The position numbers and the translations under genes are program-made. From assembly GCF_043641665.1 (NCBI RefSeq), contig NC_092197.1:16002148-16066147 (forward strand): a stretch of DNA of 64,000 bases, written 5' to 3'. The notes beneath the pieces were generated by a model. The model saw only the letters and a list, made by a program, of their open reading frames with translations, was not told the origin of the DNA and did not search any database. Shown piece by piece: positions 23,681-36,055 of the stretch (position 1 is its first letter; each line of letters starts with the position of its first letter). This DNA comes from Enoplosus armatus. Its lineage: Eukaryota; Chordata; Actinopteri; Centrarchiformes; Enoplosidae.

Positions 23681-25054
23681 GATTAAAAATATATCGCCAA
23701 AGCTGGATATCAATTGGCTCCATTCATTCTGGGTTTTCCAATCCAGCTATGAGCGCGTTCACATGAAAGAGGTAGAGTTCTAAATTACAAGCAAAGGCAT
23801 CAGAACTGTGTGTGGAGTACATTAACATGATACGAAGTAGGTGGTTCCCTCTGAAATTAGGTAAATTCCACAACAAAAAGTGATTTAAAGCAAGGAAAAA
23901 TAAAGTACATTAAATATGTACAATATAAGCATACAGCTAGAATAGAAAAGCTGTAGAAATCTATCAGATAGATCTCACAGCGTGGATGGCGTTTTTTCTA
24001 TTAAAAGGCAGCAGTGGGATGTTTTTTATTTCCAATTATAATCTCATTGGATCTAAAGAAGATTTAATACTACTTTAATACTAAGTTGCCTTGTGGTATC
24101 TTGAGCTACAGTAATAAAAGCATAAAAGCCTCTACATTGTCAGGAATCCAGTCAAGAATAAAATAAACATGAAAAATAAATAAAATATGCAGCTATTTAG
24201 GCTGAGAGCATAGTTACCATGGTGATCTACCTATCTAAAAGTGAGCCAACTTCATGATACCAGCAAAACTTTATGCCAGTGAAGCTGTTCTGGAGAACTT
24301 GATGGAACAACACTTTATCAAGATATTTTTCTTTTGGTTTATGACAAGCAGCTTTATATTCGCCGGCTAGTTCTGAACATTTTTGACCAAAGAGAGTTAG
24401 AATAAACTCTTTTCCTGAAAGGAAAGATTCGACCGCATTTTTGGAAGATTTTAACTTCAACTTTTTTTTTTTTTTGCTATTTCATTTTTTGTCTTTGTTC
24501 ATGGGCAGTGTGTCCAAATTAACACTTTTCTTTTCTTATTCTACATTTATACATCAATTATTATTACCATTACATAAGCAACGTGTATGCTATGAAAAGT
24601 GAATTCAAAAGGCCTTTAAATACTGTAAATATTGAGGATGTGACTTCTATATCCTCAGTGGTTGTCAGAGCTTTCCACGTACAAAATATTCACATATAGA
24701 AGATAAAGTAGGGCAGGTGTGTGTGTGTGTTTGTATGTAACCTTTATGTGTGTGTGTATGGCTTTATATCTGAGCTTATTTTTACAGCCCACATGCTCTG
24801 TAGGGAGCACTCCTCAATATGTTTTTAGTGAGCCTCTGTCAGCTGGCTGGAGCCTCCAGATAAGGGCTGTTATGTGTTGTGTAGTTAGTGGTTAAGTATT
24901 GGTGTTCTCCACAGCTCCCCGTGTCACTGTGCTATCTGAAGGGTCCCAGCGAGCTCCTCAGGCTCGCCTCTCCAGGTCGCAGTAATGAGAGAGGATAATT
25001 ACTGATCACACTTTGCAAATGGAACAGCAGGACGATAGAGGGCGTCTAATGAAG
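23681..25054. other. Unassigned sequence with short simple repeats
   Basis: Holds a T-run near 24461-24475 and a short (GT)n at 24717-24730. No gene is supported. Confidence 0.4.
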
Positions 25055-25097
25055 CCCCCCCCCCCCCCCCCCACATCATATATATATATATATATAT
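25055..25097. repeat. Compound microsatellite, C18 then (AT)n
   Basis: Eighteen consecutive C are followed within eight bases by about nine AT units. Confidence 0.95.
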
Positions 25098-26299
25098 GAA
25101 CGTTAAGAGCATGATAATGACAAACACTAAAACAACTACGGGTCTCATTGCTCCTGGCAGGAAATGTGTATCCTGTAATGCTTCCAGACTCGATATTTGA
25201 CCAAGACTTCAATCTTTCCTTTCCCTTTTTTTTTTTTAATAGCGTAAACATAACCGGGAATACAGGATAGGAACAGAGATAATAGGAAAGCAAAGAAAAA
25301 AACATTGACAGTAAACAGCAGGTAGTATTCAGTATTTTAGATCATTATTCCAAAGATGAGGAAAATCAGAATAAGTCATGCAGTCGTACAGGAAGTACCA
25401 AGTGTTTGTCATTGTAACCAGGGAGACAATGGTCCCCTAACCTTAACAAAGCAGTAATTTTAACATCAAAAGGTTTTTCTAAACATAACTAGATACTTAT
25501 TCTAATACAAACCGTGATCTTTTACCAAAATCATTTTTGTTCCTAAACCTTAACTACAGCGTTCTCACTTCGTGAAACAGATCTATTTTTCAACAGTGAT
25601 TTGTAACGGTTTTTGGAAGGTGTAGACAAATAATGGCGTCCTGCTGATGGGGGTGTCAGATCAGAAAAAGCTTGTGTTGCTCTAAAGGGCAGTTAGAAAC
25701 AATGCATTGTGTATAATTTGGAGGACGTGTTGCACTTTACTTACCTGCTTTATCGCTGACATATTGGGCCACAAGGCCTCCACTCCACAAGACAGGAAAA
25801 ATTCGTTTTTTGTAGTTTTCATGGGGTTGTGGGTCGAGACAGTGATATAAATCACAACCAGGGGTGATCCGAAATTTTAAATAAGTTCAGTTCATTCCAG
25901 TTATCTAAACTGTTTTCTTTATATTCACATACCCAAAATGTCCATAACTAATATTTGACTATTCATCTTTGTTTTCACATAGTATATTGGTCTTATAAAC
26001 AATCTTTGAGATGCCATATGGACTCTGCTGTGTGGCTCTCTTAACTGAAGAAATTGTGTCCAAAGCTGTGGAAATAGCTTTGGCCATCACCCAAGATATA
26101 AAAAAGAATTTCACTTTAGGGATTAATTTGAAGTAGTGGACTATTTTACAAGCAGGACTCCCCGCATATCCCAGTAATTAAGTTGGTGAGTAAAATATCA
26201 TCATGGCCAAAACTCTGATAATAAGGCCCGGGTTGTAAAAAAGTGAATTCATCTAAATGAAGTCTCATCTCATTACATTTAATTGATGATCACAATTGT
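25098..26299. other. Unassigned sequence
   Basis: AT-rich DNA with only short open frames. No supported feature. Confidence 0.4.
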
Positions 26300-26760
26300 T
26301 CATAAAGAATGAGCTTGAAAACAACCTCTTTGACTTTGAGGTCTGATCACACCTGCACCTCTTCCTCCTTCTCCTCCACCTGTAAGTTGAGGACAAACAT
26401 TGTACCAAGCCAGAAAAAACAAAAGCGGAGGGGAGACGGAGCACTTTGTCAGATCAGCTAATTGAGTATTTGGCCCAAAGCAGGAGCCATTTATAAGACC
26501 CCTCCTCCCTCTAGGCCTGCCCAACCGACTCCCATTCCTCTGCCCCCGTCCAGCTGTGAGCTGCTGTGACACAGGGCTTTGTCACCCCTGTTCCTGTATA
26601 CCCCCCTGCCTCTTCCTCATTCATCACAGCAGAGTGATTCCTGGGTTTAAGGGAAAGTGATAAAGATGCTCGCAGGCCCACTGTGGACACAGCAGGACCC
26701 TCCAGGCTAAAGTGCCCTGATCAATCAAAAGCCCTTGTGGGTCAAACTGCCCTTCTGGTA
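26300..26760. promoter_or_regulatory. Candidate conserved regulatory block
   Basis: Repeat-free and richer in G+C than its flanks. Contains GATCAATCAAAAG (TCF/LEF-like) near 26719 and GTGATAAAGATGC (GATA-like) near 26657. A 90-codon minus-strand frame here is probably incidental. Regulatory role inferred from texture. Confidence 0.22.
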
Positions 26761-27330
26761 TCAGACTCAAGAAAAAACAGGATCGTAACTTGACAGGAAA
26801 CTACTGAAAACATTCAAAGTTACAAGACATAACCACAGCCTCACACACGCCAACGCACAAAAACAATTTCCTCCCCTCGAGTTTGTCACTAATCTCAGTT
26901 GCTGTACCCATTTTGGCCAACTCAACTCTTTTATTGTATTCGGTGGAGCAGGCAACTACTTCATCTTTGTTGAGGATGACAATTAGGGGGCACCAATGTG
27001 TAATCAGAGTGAGTGTCCCAGAATCATAATAAGTGTCTACACTGTCTCCCACTCTTTCCCATTTGAACAGCTGCGGCTCCAGCAGTGCTCTTGGCAGGCT
27101 TCATCCCCTGTTGCCTAATTTACTTGCAGCCTCTAAAGCATTTTTTTTTTGGAAGAGTATGTACCTCAAACAAATGGAGATATTTGAACTGTTGTTTTTA
27201 AATCATGTCTTATGGATTTTGTGTTTTTGCTTTTTTTGCCCTAGGTTAATTCATTTCAGTTGAAACCCATTCAAGAATATGCAAGCCATCATCTGCCCCT
27301 TGCGCGACAGGACCAGGACCCTTTTTATAT
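26761..27330. other. Unassigned sequence
   Basis: An acceptor-like CCCATTTGAACAG at about 27060 is not followed by a usable donor in an open frame. No gene is supported. Confidence 0.4.
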
Positions 27331-27373
27331 GATGATGTGATGTGATACTTTATTGTTCCATGAAGTGAAATTC
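27331..27373 (-). mobile_element. LINE-like 3'-tail relic, minus strand
   Basis: GATGATGTGATGTGATACTT followed by TATTGTTCCATGAAGTGAAATTC resembles the reverse complement of fish LINE ends of the form AATTTC…ATAAAGTATCA with a short tandem tail. Only about 45 bp survive. Confidence 0.35.
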
Positions 27374-28649
27374 GACTTTTTAAATAGTCGTCTTGAGCCC
27401 GAGCAGTCAGAGCTCAGAGTCGAGGTTACTTCACTTGGCAGGTCACATGCTTGTCACCCCGTTGTCACGAGTGATCAGAAACACGCAACACATGATGCAA
27501 TCTTGCATAAACACTTTGAACCTCTTTTGTAATAAAAAAGAGTTTACTAGGTTGATGAGATATTATCACACATAACAAAACAGAGGCTGAAAAGGCAGTT
27601 GACGGTGCCACACTGCAAAGAAGATATGATATTTTCTATTTTAGACTCTGGTTCTCCACTTCCTCAAACGTCAGCACTGTCAAGACATGGCAAATTAGAA
27701 TGAACTGATTTTCCAGCAAAACGTAACATCTTCAACATCAAGTGTCCAGCCTTCATGTTACTTGCATTCTGGACCTCCTGCCTGCCTTGCCCCTTTTGCT
27801 TTGTTCGATATACTGACACAGTAGACTTTGATTTCATTCAATCTTCGTGCACTTGATTCATTACTTGCAACACTTAGCCTTTATGTATAGTGATTCTTGC
27901 AGCAGCAAGCTTTGTGTCGGCTTGCTTTCTTGCTTTTTTGGGCGGTTTTCCTTTGCTGGCGTTGATGAAGAAACCAACGTGGGTGATTGTTGCATTTGAA
28001 CAGTGAAAGATAATTGGAGGAACGTATTTCATTAAATCTAGTACAACACTTTACATTGTTTTAATGAATCTCCATCTCTAAGACATCTTAAATGTCTTGA
28101 GTCTTGAGAATGCTCTCAAGTTCCTCCTAAAAAAGTTGCATTTTCAACAATACTTTCTTACGCTGAGTTTTATCAAAATGGTTCCTGCTGTCAGTGCCGT
28201 CACGAAATGTTTGCCATTGTAATTTTTGCATAAAATCTGCACAATAGTCAATAGTGAGGTCTGGGAAAGACCTGATCAGCATAATAGATGTCTGTAGAGG
28301 TACAGTATTTCTGCTGAGTGCAGCACCATGTCCACACCAGTTAAAAGTGATTTCCAGTAGCCCTTTCCATTTTCCCCACTCACTATCTGTCCTCCTCTTC
28401 ACTTCAGGCAAATTCACTGTTACTATTCTCAGATTTTCCATTTCATATTAAGACCCTAAAATGGAGTGCCAATTATTATATCGCCTAACCGAGCAATTAT
28501 GCTTGTGTAAATTTAACCAGCTTGCATGCAAAGCAAAACACCTTGTTTGTTTAATTACATTAACCAGTCATGCTTAACTCATTCTCCAGTGGCTAATGAA
28601 TGGGAATAGTAGTTTTAGACAATCATCAGTTTTTGTTTTTTTTCCCACC
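27374..28649. other. Unassigned sequence
   Basis: AT-rich DNA with short frames only, including a 104-codon minus-strand frame (28127-28441) that I do not recognise. Confidence 0.4.
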
Positions 28650-28880
28650 TGGTTTCTGGCCCACAGTCCATTTCACAGGCCCAATCTCAAACGTCATCTG
28701 ACAAAATGAGTCAGTGATCTGAGCGGGGAGATGCAGTGATTGCTCAGAGGAATCGGGATGTTCCCCTCCACTGTGCTGTCTTTAGTGGCTAAAGCATCGC
28801 TAGTCCCTGAAATCTGCCCCTGTGCCATTAAAGTCAGCATGACAGCAACTCCGACTCATTTTGAGTTAGAGAGTCTCACA
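28650..28880. promoter_or_regulatory. Candidate conserved regulatory block
   Basis: Repeat-free segment containing AAAATGAGTCAGTGATCTGA (an AP-1/Maf-like TGAGTCA site at 28707-28713), TGTCTTTAGTGGCT and GTGCCATTAAAGTCAGC. Inference from motifs only. Confidence 0.22.
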
Positions 28881-29701
28881 AAATTACATTTCAAATGACA
28901 TTGCGATATTTTGATTTACATTTTCTGTTAAACTTGAAATGGTTTTGTTCACTTTTGGCACCCTGATGATTATGTATCACCTACACTGCAATTTGCATCG
29001 CTTTATTCATCATTTATTCATTAATATGGATATTTTTGAGTGCATCTCTGGATCTTTGCAGTTACATAGCCCAATGCCAGGATTAGGAGTTTGGTCCGCA
29101 GGGTCAAGATGCTGAAAATGTATGCACATTTTGCACTTGCATAAACAATTAATGCTAGAGAATATAACAATATTATAATACAGGCCTGAAAAAGTCGGTC
29201 ATGTTAAACAGCATTACAGTTGGGGGAAAAACAACTGACACAGTTAGAAATCCTCAGCAACGTATACAAGTACCTATCAATACAGTGCGTCTTGTATAAC
29301 CATACTCGAAACTTTTCAGATAGAGCTGTGTGGCTCTGCAGAGAACCCATAACTGGTGCGAGGAGACTAAATATAAAAAAAACATAAACTAACTTGTCTG
29401 CCGAACTTGACCTTTACTGCCTGACCTTGCTGACTCTTCTTTGAGTTGTAATATAGTAACATTCCAGTGCATCTCCTAACGTCCAAAATGCCAGGACAGA
29501 GCCGTACAGAGACTGACGTTAAAAGCTTGTTCAACAAAAGAGAAGAATTAGCTTCTCGTTGATTCTGGCATCTGACATCGGTGATGTCAAAGAAATCTTG
29601 AAAAAATTACTTTACGTTCTTCACTCACGGCTGAGCACAAGATCCATCTGCAGCGCGAGGGCAGCCATGTTTTCTTATCTCATTAACAGTTATTTTAGCA
29701 G
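28881..29701. other. Unassigned sequence
   Basis: AT-rich DNA. No supported feature. Confidence 0.4.
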
Positions 29702-30055
29702 ATGTCTTTGCAGGCCAGAGTAGAGCAGCAGCAGTTAAGTGCGCCTGCGGAAGAAGAAAGACTTCTTCTCCTTGAGAACCCTGAGGACCTCCCGTCTAAT
29801 GAAATGCTGTCAAGGTCCAGTGAGCTGAGCTGCCAGAAGAAAGCTACGCAATGGAGAAAAGCCCGACAACCAGCACAAAGCGAGAGGCAGATAGCAACCC
29901 CAACTCCTCATGCACTTATTACATTTTGGGAACCACTCAGCCAGATAACGGTGGGAAGTCGCCTCACGCACACAAACACAAATCTGTTGCTTCAACTCGA
30001 CCAGATACATTATTTACTTTACACTGTAACAGTAACACTAACTGCTGACAAGTGA
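29702..30055 (+). CDS. Unassigned 117-codon open frame, doubtful
   Basis: The first third is glutamine/glutamate/leucine-rich (VEQQQLSAPAEEERLLLLEN), which looks protein-like, but the remainder is ordinary for translated non-coding DNA. A CAG precedes the start within a moderately T-rich stretch, and I find no donor that closes it sensibly. I recognise no domain. Minus-strand frames overlap it fully. Most likely a chance frame in a locally GC-rich block. Confidence 0.1.
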   Translation: MSLQARVEQQQLSAPAEEERLLLLENPEDLPSNEMLSRSSELSCQKKATQWRKARQPAQSERQIATPTPHALITFWEPLSQITVGSRLTHTNTNLLLQLDQIHYLLYTVTVTLTADK

Positions 30056-30772
30056 TTAGTTTAGATAAAGTAACTATCCAGCGAGCTGAAATAATTTGTC
30101 CAACAAATGGTTGTAGAGAAGAAGAGAAAAGAATCCCAAAGGACTCGGGATAAAGACATGTAAAGGTGAGACTGTACACCGTTAGACTCAAAGCCTTGCA
30201 GTGTGTGCACAGAGAACTTGTTGCAATGTACAATGAAATTCTTATGGAGTTCTGCATAGAGTTGGATGTGCAGCAGTAGCGCTCACTTCAAACTGAAGAT
30301 AAAAGTAACATGGAGGCGTAAACAGTATAGAATGATATACTGAGGTAGTATATTATGACATACTTCTCTAGGACTCACATTTTCTAGAGAAGTGGTGGCT
30401 CTGGCTATCTGGGTAAATGAAATCATTCAGACAAACCACCTCCTACGAAAGCAAGGGGGCTGTATTTCATGAGCGCGACGCCTCACGCTGACTTTTCCAG
30501 CTAATTAAACAAGAAGCCGAGACAGACAGAGAAAGATGAAGCCTGCAATGAGGAACCAACCTGCAGCTGGTGTACCAGAAAAAAAACTCTGTCATAAAAG
30601 AGAGAAGGAAAGATAAAGTGCTGTTTATTCAGAGCCCTGCTTTAATCTGTTGCAATTGTCAGGGCAGCATTTTGATTCTCATTAAAGAAAAGCTTTCCAC
30701 TGAGGCGGCCAAGGCCACTGTTGTAGCGGTTTGTTTCTCTGACAGCAAGGAAACATCACCTCCAGTCGTCAA
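30056..30772. other. Unassigned sequence
   Basis: Moderately GC-rich patches near 30440-30530 and 30640-30750 without repeats could be regulatory. Nothing firmer can be said. Confidence 0.35.
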
Positions 30773-30797
30773 CCCCCCCCCCCACACACACACACAA
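30773..30797. repeat. Compound C-tract and (CA)n
   Basis: Eleven C run directly into about seven CA units. Confidence 0.9.
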
Positions 30798-31220
30798 CCT
30801 GCATCCCGGTGACTATCAGCCATTTCTGCTGCTGTGTTTTTCTATTTCAGGTTTGAGCAGATTAGAGAACAGCGCACTATGAGGGGCCTGTGGTGCAATC
30901 AGTTTCATGGTGGGCCTGCAAAGAGCGCACAAAGGAGGCACACATGAAAGCTGTTGTTTCACCCACAGAAGGTAATGATAATTGTGCAACTCAGTCACAC
31001 TTTCTCCCCGGCGCTTGTTTTGGCAAAGGAAAAATGTTCACTCGGAAGAATAGAGAGAAAGGCGTTGTGAAATAAAAAAAACATGTGATCAAGGTGTTTG
31101 TGTTTTATCTAACTGAATGTTTGATGACTAGACATAAAACATTGACCATTGTGACCTATGTTAAAGCCTTTCTGCCAAGCTGTCACGACCTAGCCAGATC
31201 AGTAAATGTAATATGAGATT
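30798..31220. other. Unassigned sequence with exon-like signals
   Basis: A good acceptor (TTTTTCTATTTCAG, ending 30850) and a GTAATG donor-like site near 30971 bracket about 120 bp, but every frame contains a stop before the donor. It could be a non-coding RNA exon or chance. Confidence 0.2.
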
Positions 31221-31247
31221 TGTGTGTGTGTGTGTGTGTGTGTGTGT
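31221..31247. repeat. (GT)n microsatellite
   Basis: About 13 TG units. Confidence 0.95.
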
Positions 31248-32394
31248 TTTTCTTCAATCATTTGCATTGCTATGAAAGCCTATGCTATTTAGATATGAGG
31301 ACTTGTTGAACAGAGTTACCATTCCTTTCATGACTGACTATGGTTATCTTGTGAAACTAACAGAGTTTCCAGAGATTTTGGGCACTTGGGGGATCAATTA
31401 CTCCTGAGAAATGCTATTAAAATCCAAACATTAAATATCAGGATCTATCAATTACACAATGGTAGCACACATTGTCAAGTGAGTACTGTTTGGGGAGAAC
31501 TGTTTTATCAGCAATGGCTTCTGCGCCACATTCAAGAGAGCTGCTGTGGGCATTGCCAGTGAGTGTAATAAACGTTTATTAGATTCCATAGGTTGACTTA
31601 TGGTGGAAAAGCCTGTGTCAGTAAAATAATTGGTCTGACTAAACTCTACCAGAAATGTAATATTAGATCAAGTTCAAGGCCCTGGGAATGACAAGCAACG
31701 GGACATGTTGTCGAGTTCTGTGATTAAGTCTGCAAACGCAAAACCCCCCAGAGGAGTGGATGAGAAGCGTGTTTGGTTTTCTTCATCTTGCAGTCGTCTT
31801 CGTTAGCCGGAGTGTCTGGTCCAGTGCATAGGATGATTACAGCTCTCATTAAGGATGGACTTGGACTGTGTAAATCCCAGAACAGTCTTGTGAACAAGGA
31901 GGAGAACTGACAGAGCATGCTTCCATGATACATCGTGTCTATAGTATCTGTCTCTAGAGTTTACTGCCATGGTGAAAACACACTGGTAAAACAGCTTAAT
32001 TTCCCTGCCTTTGCGCAAATGTGTGTTTCACAGTGTGTTTTTTTATTTTTTTACCATACTGAGTATGTTTAAATGTTCAAAATTAATATATTTCTAACCT
32101 ATATCATAATACAATCATGGGCTCAACTGTCAAAGTACAGTTTTATGCATAGTCTAAATACACTCTAGACTTCAGTCAGAGACAAAGAATAACGACATTT
32201 ATTACAAATGGTCACACAATTGGGTTTGACAGAAAAGGCTCTGATCTTTGAGGAAGCTCTGAAAGAATCCAAGCAGCAGCAGTGATTTTCCTGGGAGAAC
32301 GAATTCCCCTTTAACAAACATACGTGCACATCAAGTCTAAGTTAAATAAAAAAAATACTTAAAATAGCTAACAGCGTTGGCATGAGTGTATCAG
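31248..32394. other. Unassigned sequence
   Basis: AT-rich DNA with short frames. No supported feature. Confidence 0.4.
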
Positions 32395-32560
32395 CAGAGT
32401 AATAGAAAGAAGTGTCAGGTTATAATGGCCGCACCATTCACCTGAATGGATGTGACTGAAAGTCACTCGTCAGCCACACAGCTGTGAACGAGCCAGTGAA
32501 TTCAAAGCATGAATTAAACAGCTGACATTAATACCTCAGCTACACAATAGAAGTGTGACT
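32395..32560. promoter_or_regulatory. Candidate conserved regulatory block
   Basis: Repeat-free, with TATAATGGCCGCACCATTC, CACACAGCTGTGAACGAGC (E-box) and AACAGCTGACATTAATACC (second E-box plus homeodomain core). Paired E-boxes are enhancer-like, but the function is only inferred. Confidence 0.27.
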
Positions 32561-33039
32561 TCATGTGCTAAAGTATATCAATCAAAGCTGTAAGAATGAC
32601 TATATTGGTTTTAAAGTCAAACTTAAGTACTTGTTAAAAGTGAACTTTTACAAATTAATACCCAGAAATGCTATGTTTAAACTAAAATACATAAAATCCC
32701 CAAACAAAACTTAAACAGAGCTACTGTAAAAGGAAAGTGAATATTGTGATATGTGGTTAGGGTTAGGGGATTATCTATCACCTTGCTTTGGTGTTTTTCT
32801 GGCCCTTAGTGGCAACAAATCAATTAAGGGGGCTTTAACTCAGTTGTCAAAGGATAAACTTCATTGTATTATTCTCTGATGGTGAAATAAAATTAAACAA
32901 AGTGGAACTTTTCCAGGTCCTTTATAATTGCCAACTTTGAAAACTATCCCTCCAGGTTGTTCTCAGTTGTGAAATAAAACCTCCCTCCCCGTTTTACCAG
33001 GAGGATAATCTGATAGAAAGTATGGGAATTCTAATATAT
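32561..33039. other. Unassigned sequence
   Basis: Includes GGTTAGGGTTAGGGG at 32755, two telomere-like units, too few to call telomeric. No gene is supported. Confidence 0.4.
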
Positions 33040-33210
33040 CTTGGAAGAAATGTGTCTGTCCCACCCCGCTGAGTCAGAGAGGACACGGTGGCTGCCCTCA
33101 CGGTGACGGTCCATCTGTCCATCAGATCTCATTAACAGTTCAATTGTCTGCAGGGAAGCGATGGTAGTCAGGGAGAAAGGCTTGCTGGTTGGAATGACAA
33201 TTAGCATACA
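33040..33210. promoter_or_regulatory. Candidate regulatory block
   Basis: GC-richer, repeat-free patch in AT-rich surroundings, with CTGAGTCAGAG (AP-1-like) and CTCATTAACAGTTCAATTG. A 64-codon minus frame is incidental. Low confidence. Confidence 0.2.
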
Positions 33211-34073
33211 AAGCAAACAGTGCAAATAGAAGTAGCCGTGGCAAAAGAGTCCAGAAGTATGTAAGTCACTGCAGACAATATGATATTATATTATGGCTAC
33301 AGAATATCAATGCAAGGATGCATATAAGGATGACAATGTTGTGGAACACACAAATGATCCGCAAAATACATCTGTTTGAGTATTTCGATGTTGTCCGGTG
33401 TGTTAAACTCAGCCTCTGTTATGTATTTGTTTGACCTGAGAACCGCAAATGGTCTAAAGGGCTACAATAACTGTTTATCCTGAACTCAAAGCTAAATATT
33501 TATATTATTTGCATACAATAAATAAATGTAGAATAAAATGTAAGAATAAATGTAAAAATATGTGAGTATAAACAAGCCAACAGCCAGAGAAATATTGACT
33601 AAACGTCACAGGTCATTGTGTTAAATATAAAGCTGCTGCATTCACAATAAACGTGGATGCAACAATTGGCTCTAGAGAATTCACTATTCAGAAAACAGAA
33701 ATGTGGAAATGTATTTCATATTAAATAGATAAGGGGAGGTATGTAGGAGGGTAGAAAAGAAGCATATGTCTTCTAATTTACAGTTTCAAGATTTAGTTCT
33801 CTGTTCTTTTGGTTGCATTAGGAGAGTTGCTTATGCTCAAAAATAATAGGATATCAGTGAATATCAGTAGTATGAACTCACACATTTATTCCATTTATTC
33901 CTGTTCCATCTTTACATCTATGTATGTTTTGCCAGACTTGGAGGACTTATATAATACTATTTTAGAAATTATAATTTGCCAAAACAATACAAATACTCCC
34001 CATGGAGGGGGAATCATTTTGTTGAATGTGGGCTTGTTTACCTGCATTTGACATCCACTCTTCAACTTCAACA
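33211..34073. other. Unassigned sequence
   Basis: AT-rich DNA. No supported feature. Confidence 0.4.
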
Positions 34074-34305
34074 GCCAATAGACATTTCACAGGGCCAAAG
34101 CTTCTCAAGCTAATGCAAACTTAGCCATTGCACAAAGCTCTCAACATCGCTCAGTCTGGCTGGATCCAAACACAGGAAACTTGAGAGTATATAAGATGAC
34201 GGGAGAGGCTGTCAGCAGGACTGTTGGATATAACCAGCTATCAACTCGCTTTCAATTTACTGACCATCATGGGTAGAAAAGGTCCGCCACACTGTTTGAA
34301 ATTAT
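34074..34305 (+). promoter_or_regulatory. Core-promoter-like arrangement
   Basis: A CCAAT box (GCCAATA, 34074-34080), a consensus TATA box (TATATAAG, 34188-34195) and an ATG at 34269 are in sensible order. The CCAAT-to-TATA spacing is longer than usual. The ATG opens only a 12-codon frame (MGRKGPPHCLKL). It may be an orphan promoter, the start of a decayed transposon gene or chance. Confidence 0.2.
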
Positions 34306-35781
34306 AAAAGTACAACCTTTTATTGAACAGACAACCTTGCAATCCAACAAGGATCCATCCGTAGAAGCCATAAGGTCATTTGATTGATTCACTTGAGCTG
34401 GTACATCAATCCAACTATGAAGACCCCAGGCCCATAAATAACACATCAACCAATAGAACACTGCCTAAAGCAATGCACAGTATTTTGAATTGCATTTTTG
34501 CAGTGAGTTTGTGTTTACATGGTCAAACTAAATGTATATATTCTAAAAACAACATATGTTTTTGAGTATTACTCTTATCCACATGTTTTTTGTTTGCTTC
34601 AGCAATCCTGCTAATTTTTCTCATGTACTTCTGCAGCCAAATTGTAACAGATTACCCTGTCACAGAAGGAAAACTCCATCTAACTGAGCTAAAATTAGAG
34701 TAGATCTAAGAGATATCTCAGTTATGTCATTTAAACACTTGACACAAGACTTGTCCTGAAAATTGAAGCAATTAAGTTCCTTCTGGCAGATTCTGAAGCA
34801 CATAAAGTATCCTGGCAATTATTGAACGACACTTGACCCTCTCTTATCTCCCCATTACTTTCAATAGAAAATTAAAAATTAGAACCAACTCCACTGCAGG
34901 CAGCACAAATAAACCTGGTTGAGGAGTTGTTATTTATATGTCTTGCACACATAATATCACAAACTGAGACTGTATCTGTTGTAGCTTATGCTTATTTTTT
35001 AAATTTAGGTTATGTTCAAGTTTCAAACTGCCATACTTTATGCACATCGAGGATGAAATATTTTTAGGCAAAGTAAACAAATTCAGGAGAGACCTTGCAA
35101 AGAGGATCTAGTAACACCAATGAAGTGTACTTCAAGATACTGAATCTAAGGTTACAACTGGGATTTTGAGAATGCCCTTATGGTAGTGAGGAATCTAAAA
35201 GGATAATTTGCTGTAATGGGCATCAAGGGTGTTCTAAGGAAAGAAGAGAAAGTCTTAACCACATCACAGGGTCTTAATATCGCTCTGACTTCAAAGTGAT
35301 ATGGCCCAATCTCTTAAGAATCATAAAACTATAATCAAAGAGGGTTTTACACTAAAGGCTTTTCATAAAATTAGGACTTTTTGTCCTTGCATATGATATG
35401 CTCCGCCAGAGTTCACAAAGCATCAGATTTCTTTCTCATTTCTAATGGCCTGACTTAATGGTACATATAGTACACATGTACAATAATACATTTGATAGAT
35501 ATATTTGTCAAGGAAAAGGGAAAGAAACTTAAAGGACGATGTTGTGCTGGTACTGCCCTCCCACATCCCATTAGACCAAAGATAACCTCACAAAAAAACT
35601 GCCTCCGTTTAAAGTCCAACAGAAATCACAGTCATCAAATAAGAAACAGATTTTAGAAGGAAAGCTAATGTTGGTTGTTGTTCAAAGTCTTTGGCTCTTG
35701 TGTTGTGTAGCAGTCTGGCTCAATGTGACTGTCTGCTCTGCCTATGACAGTTACTGCTTTACTCAAGATTTGATAGGCTGT

Positions 35782-35785
<4 letters not shown>
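34306..35785. other. Unassigned sequence
   Basis: AT-rich DNA. No supported feature. Confidence 0.4.

Positions 35786-35819
<34 letters not shown>
35786..35819. repeat. (AT)n microsatellite
   Basis: About 17 AT units. Confidence 0.95.
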
Positions 35820-35821
<2 letters not shown>

Positions 35822-36055
35822 CTTTAATATATAATAGTCTGGCGACTATTTCAGTCTCCATTCTCCTCCCCTTCCGCTGTCTGCACGTTACTGTTTTCAA
35901 AGTCTGTGGTTTTAACAGGTCCAGTGAACTCCTCCAGAACTAAAGTATAGATAGGCTTCACCTCTAGGACACCGATGATCAAGTCATGTTTGTCTTATTT
36001 AACAGTAAAAGTTGTATCACATAGTCTACATATATTGTTTAAGTTACTATTCTAT

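Noticed and set aside
30851..30970. Coding exon between a good acceptor and GTAATG
   Set aside because: All three frames contain a stop before the donor.
32755..32770. Telomere-like GGTTAGGGTTAGGGG
   Set aside because: Only two units; too short for an interstitial telomeric repeat.
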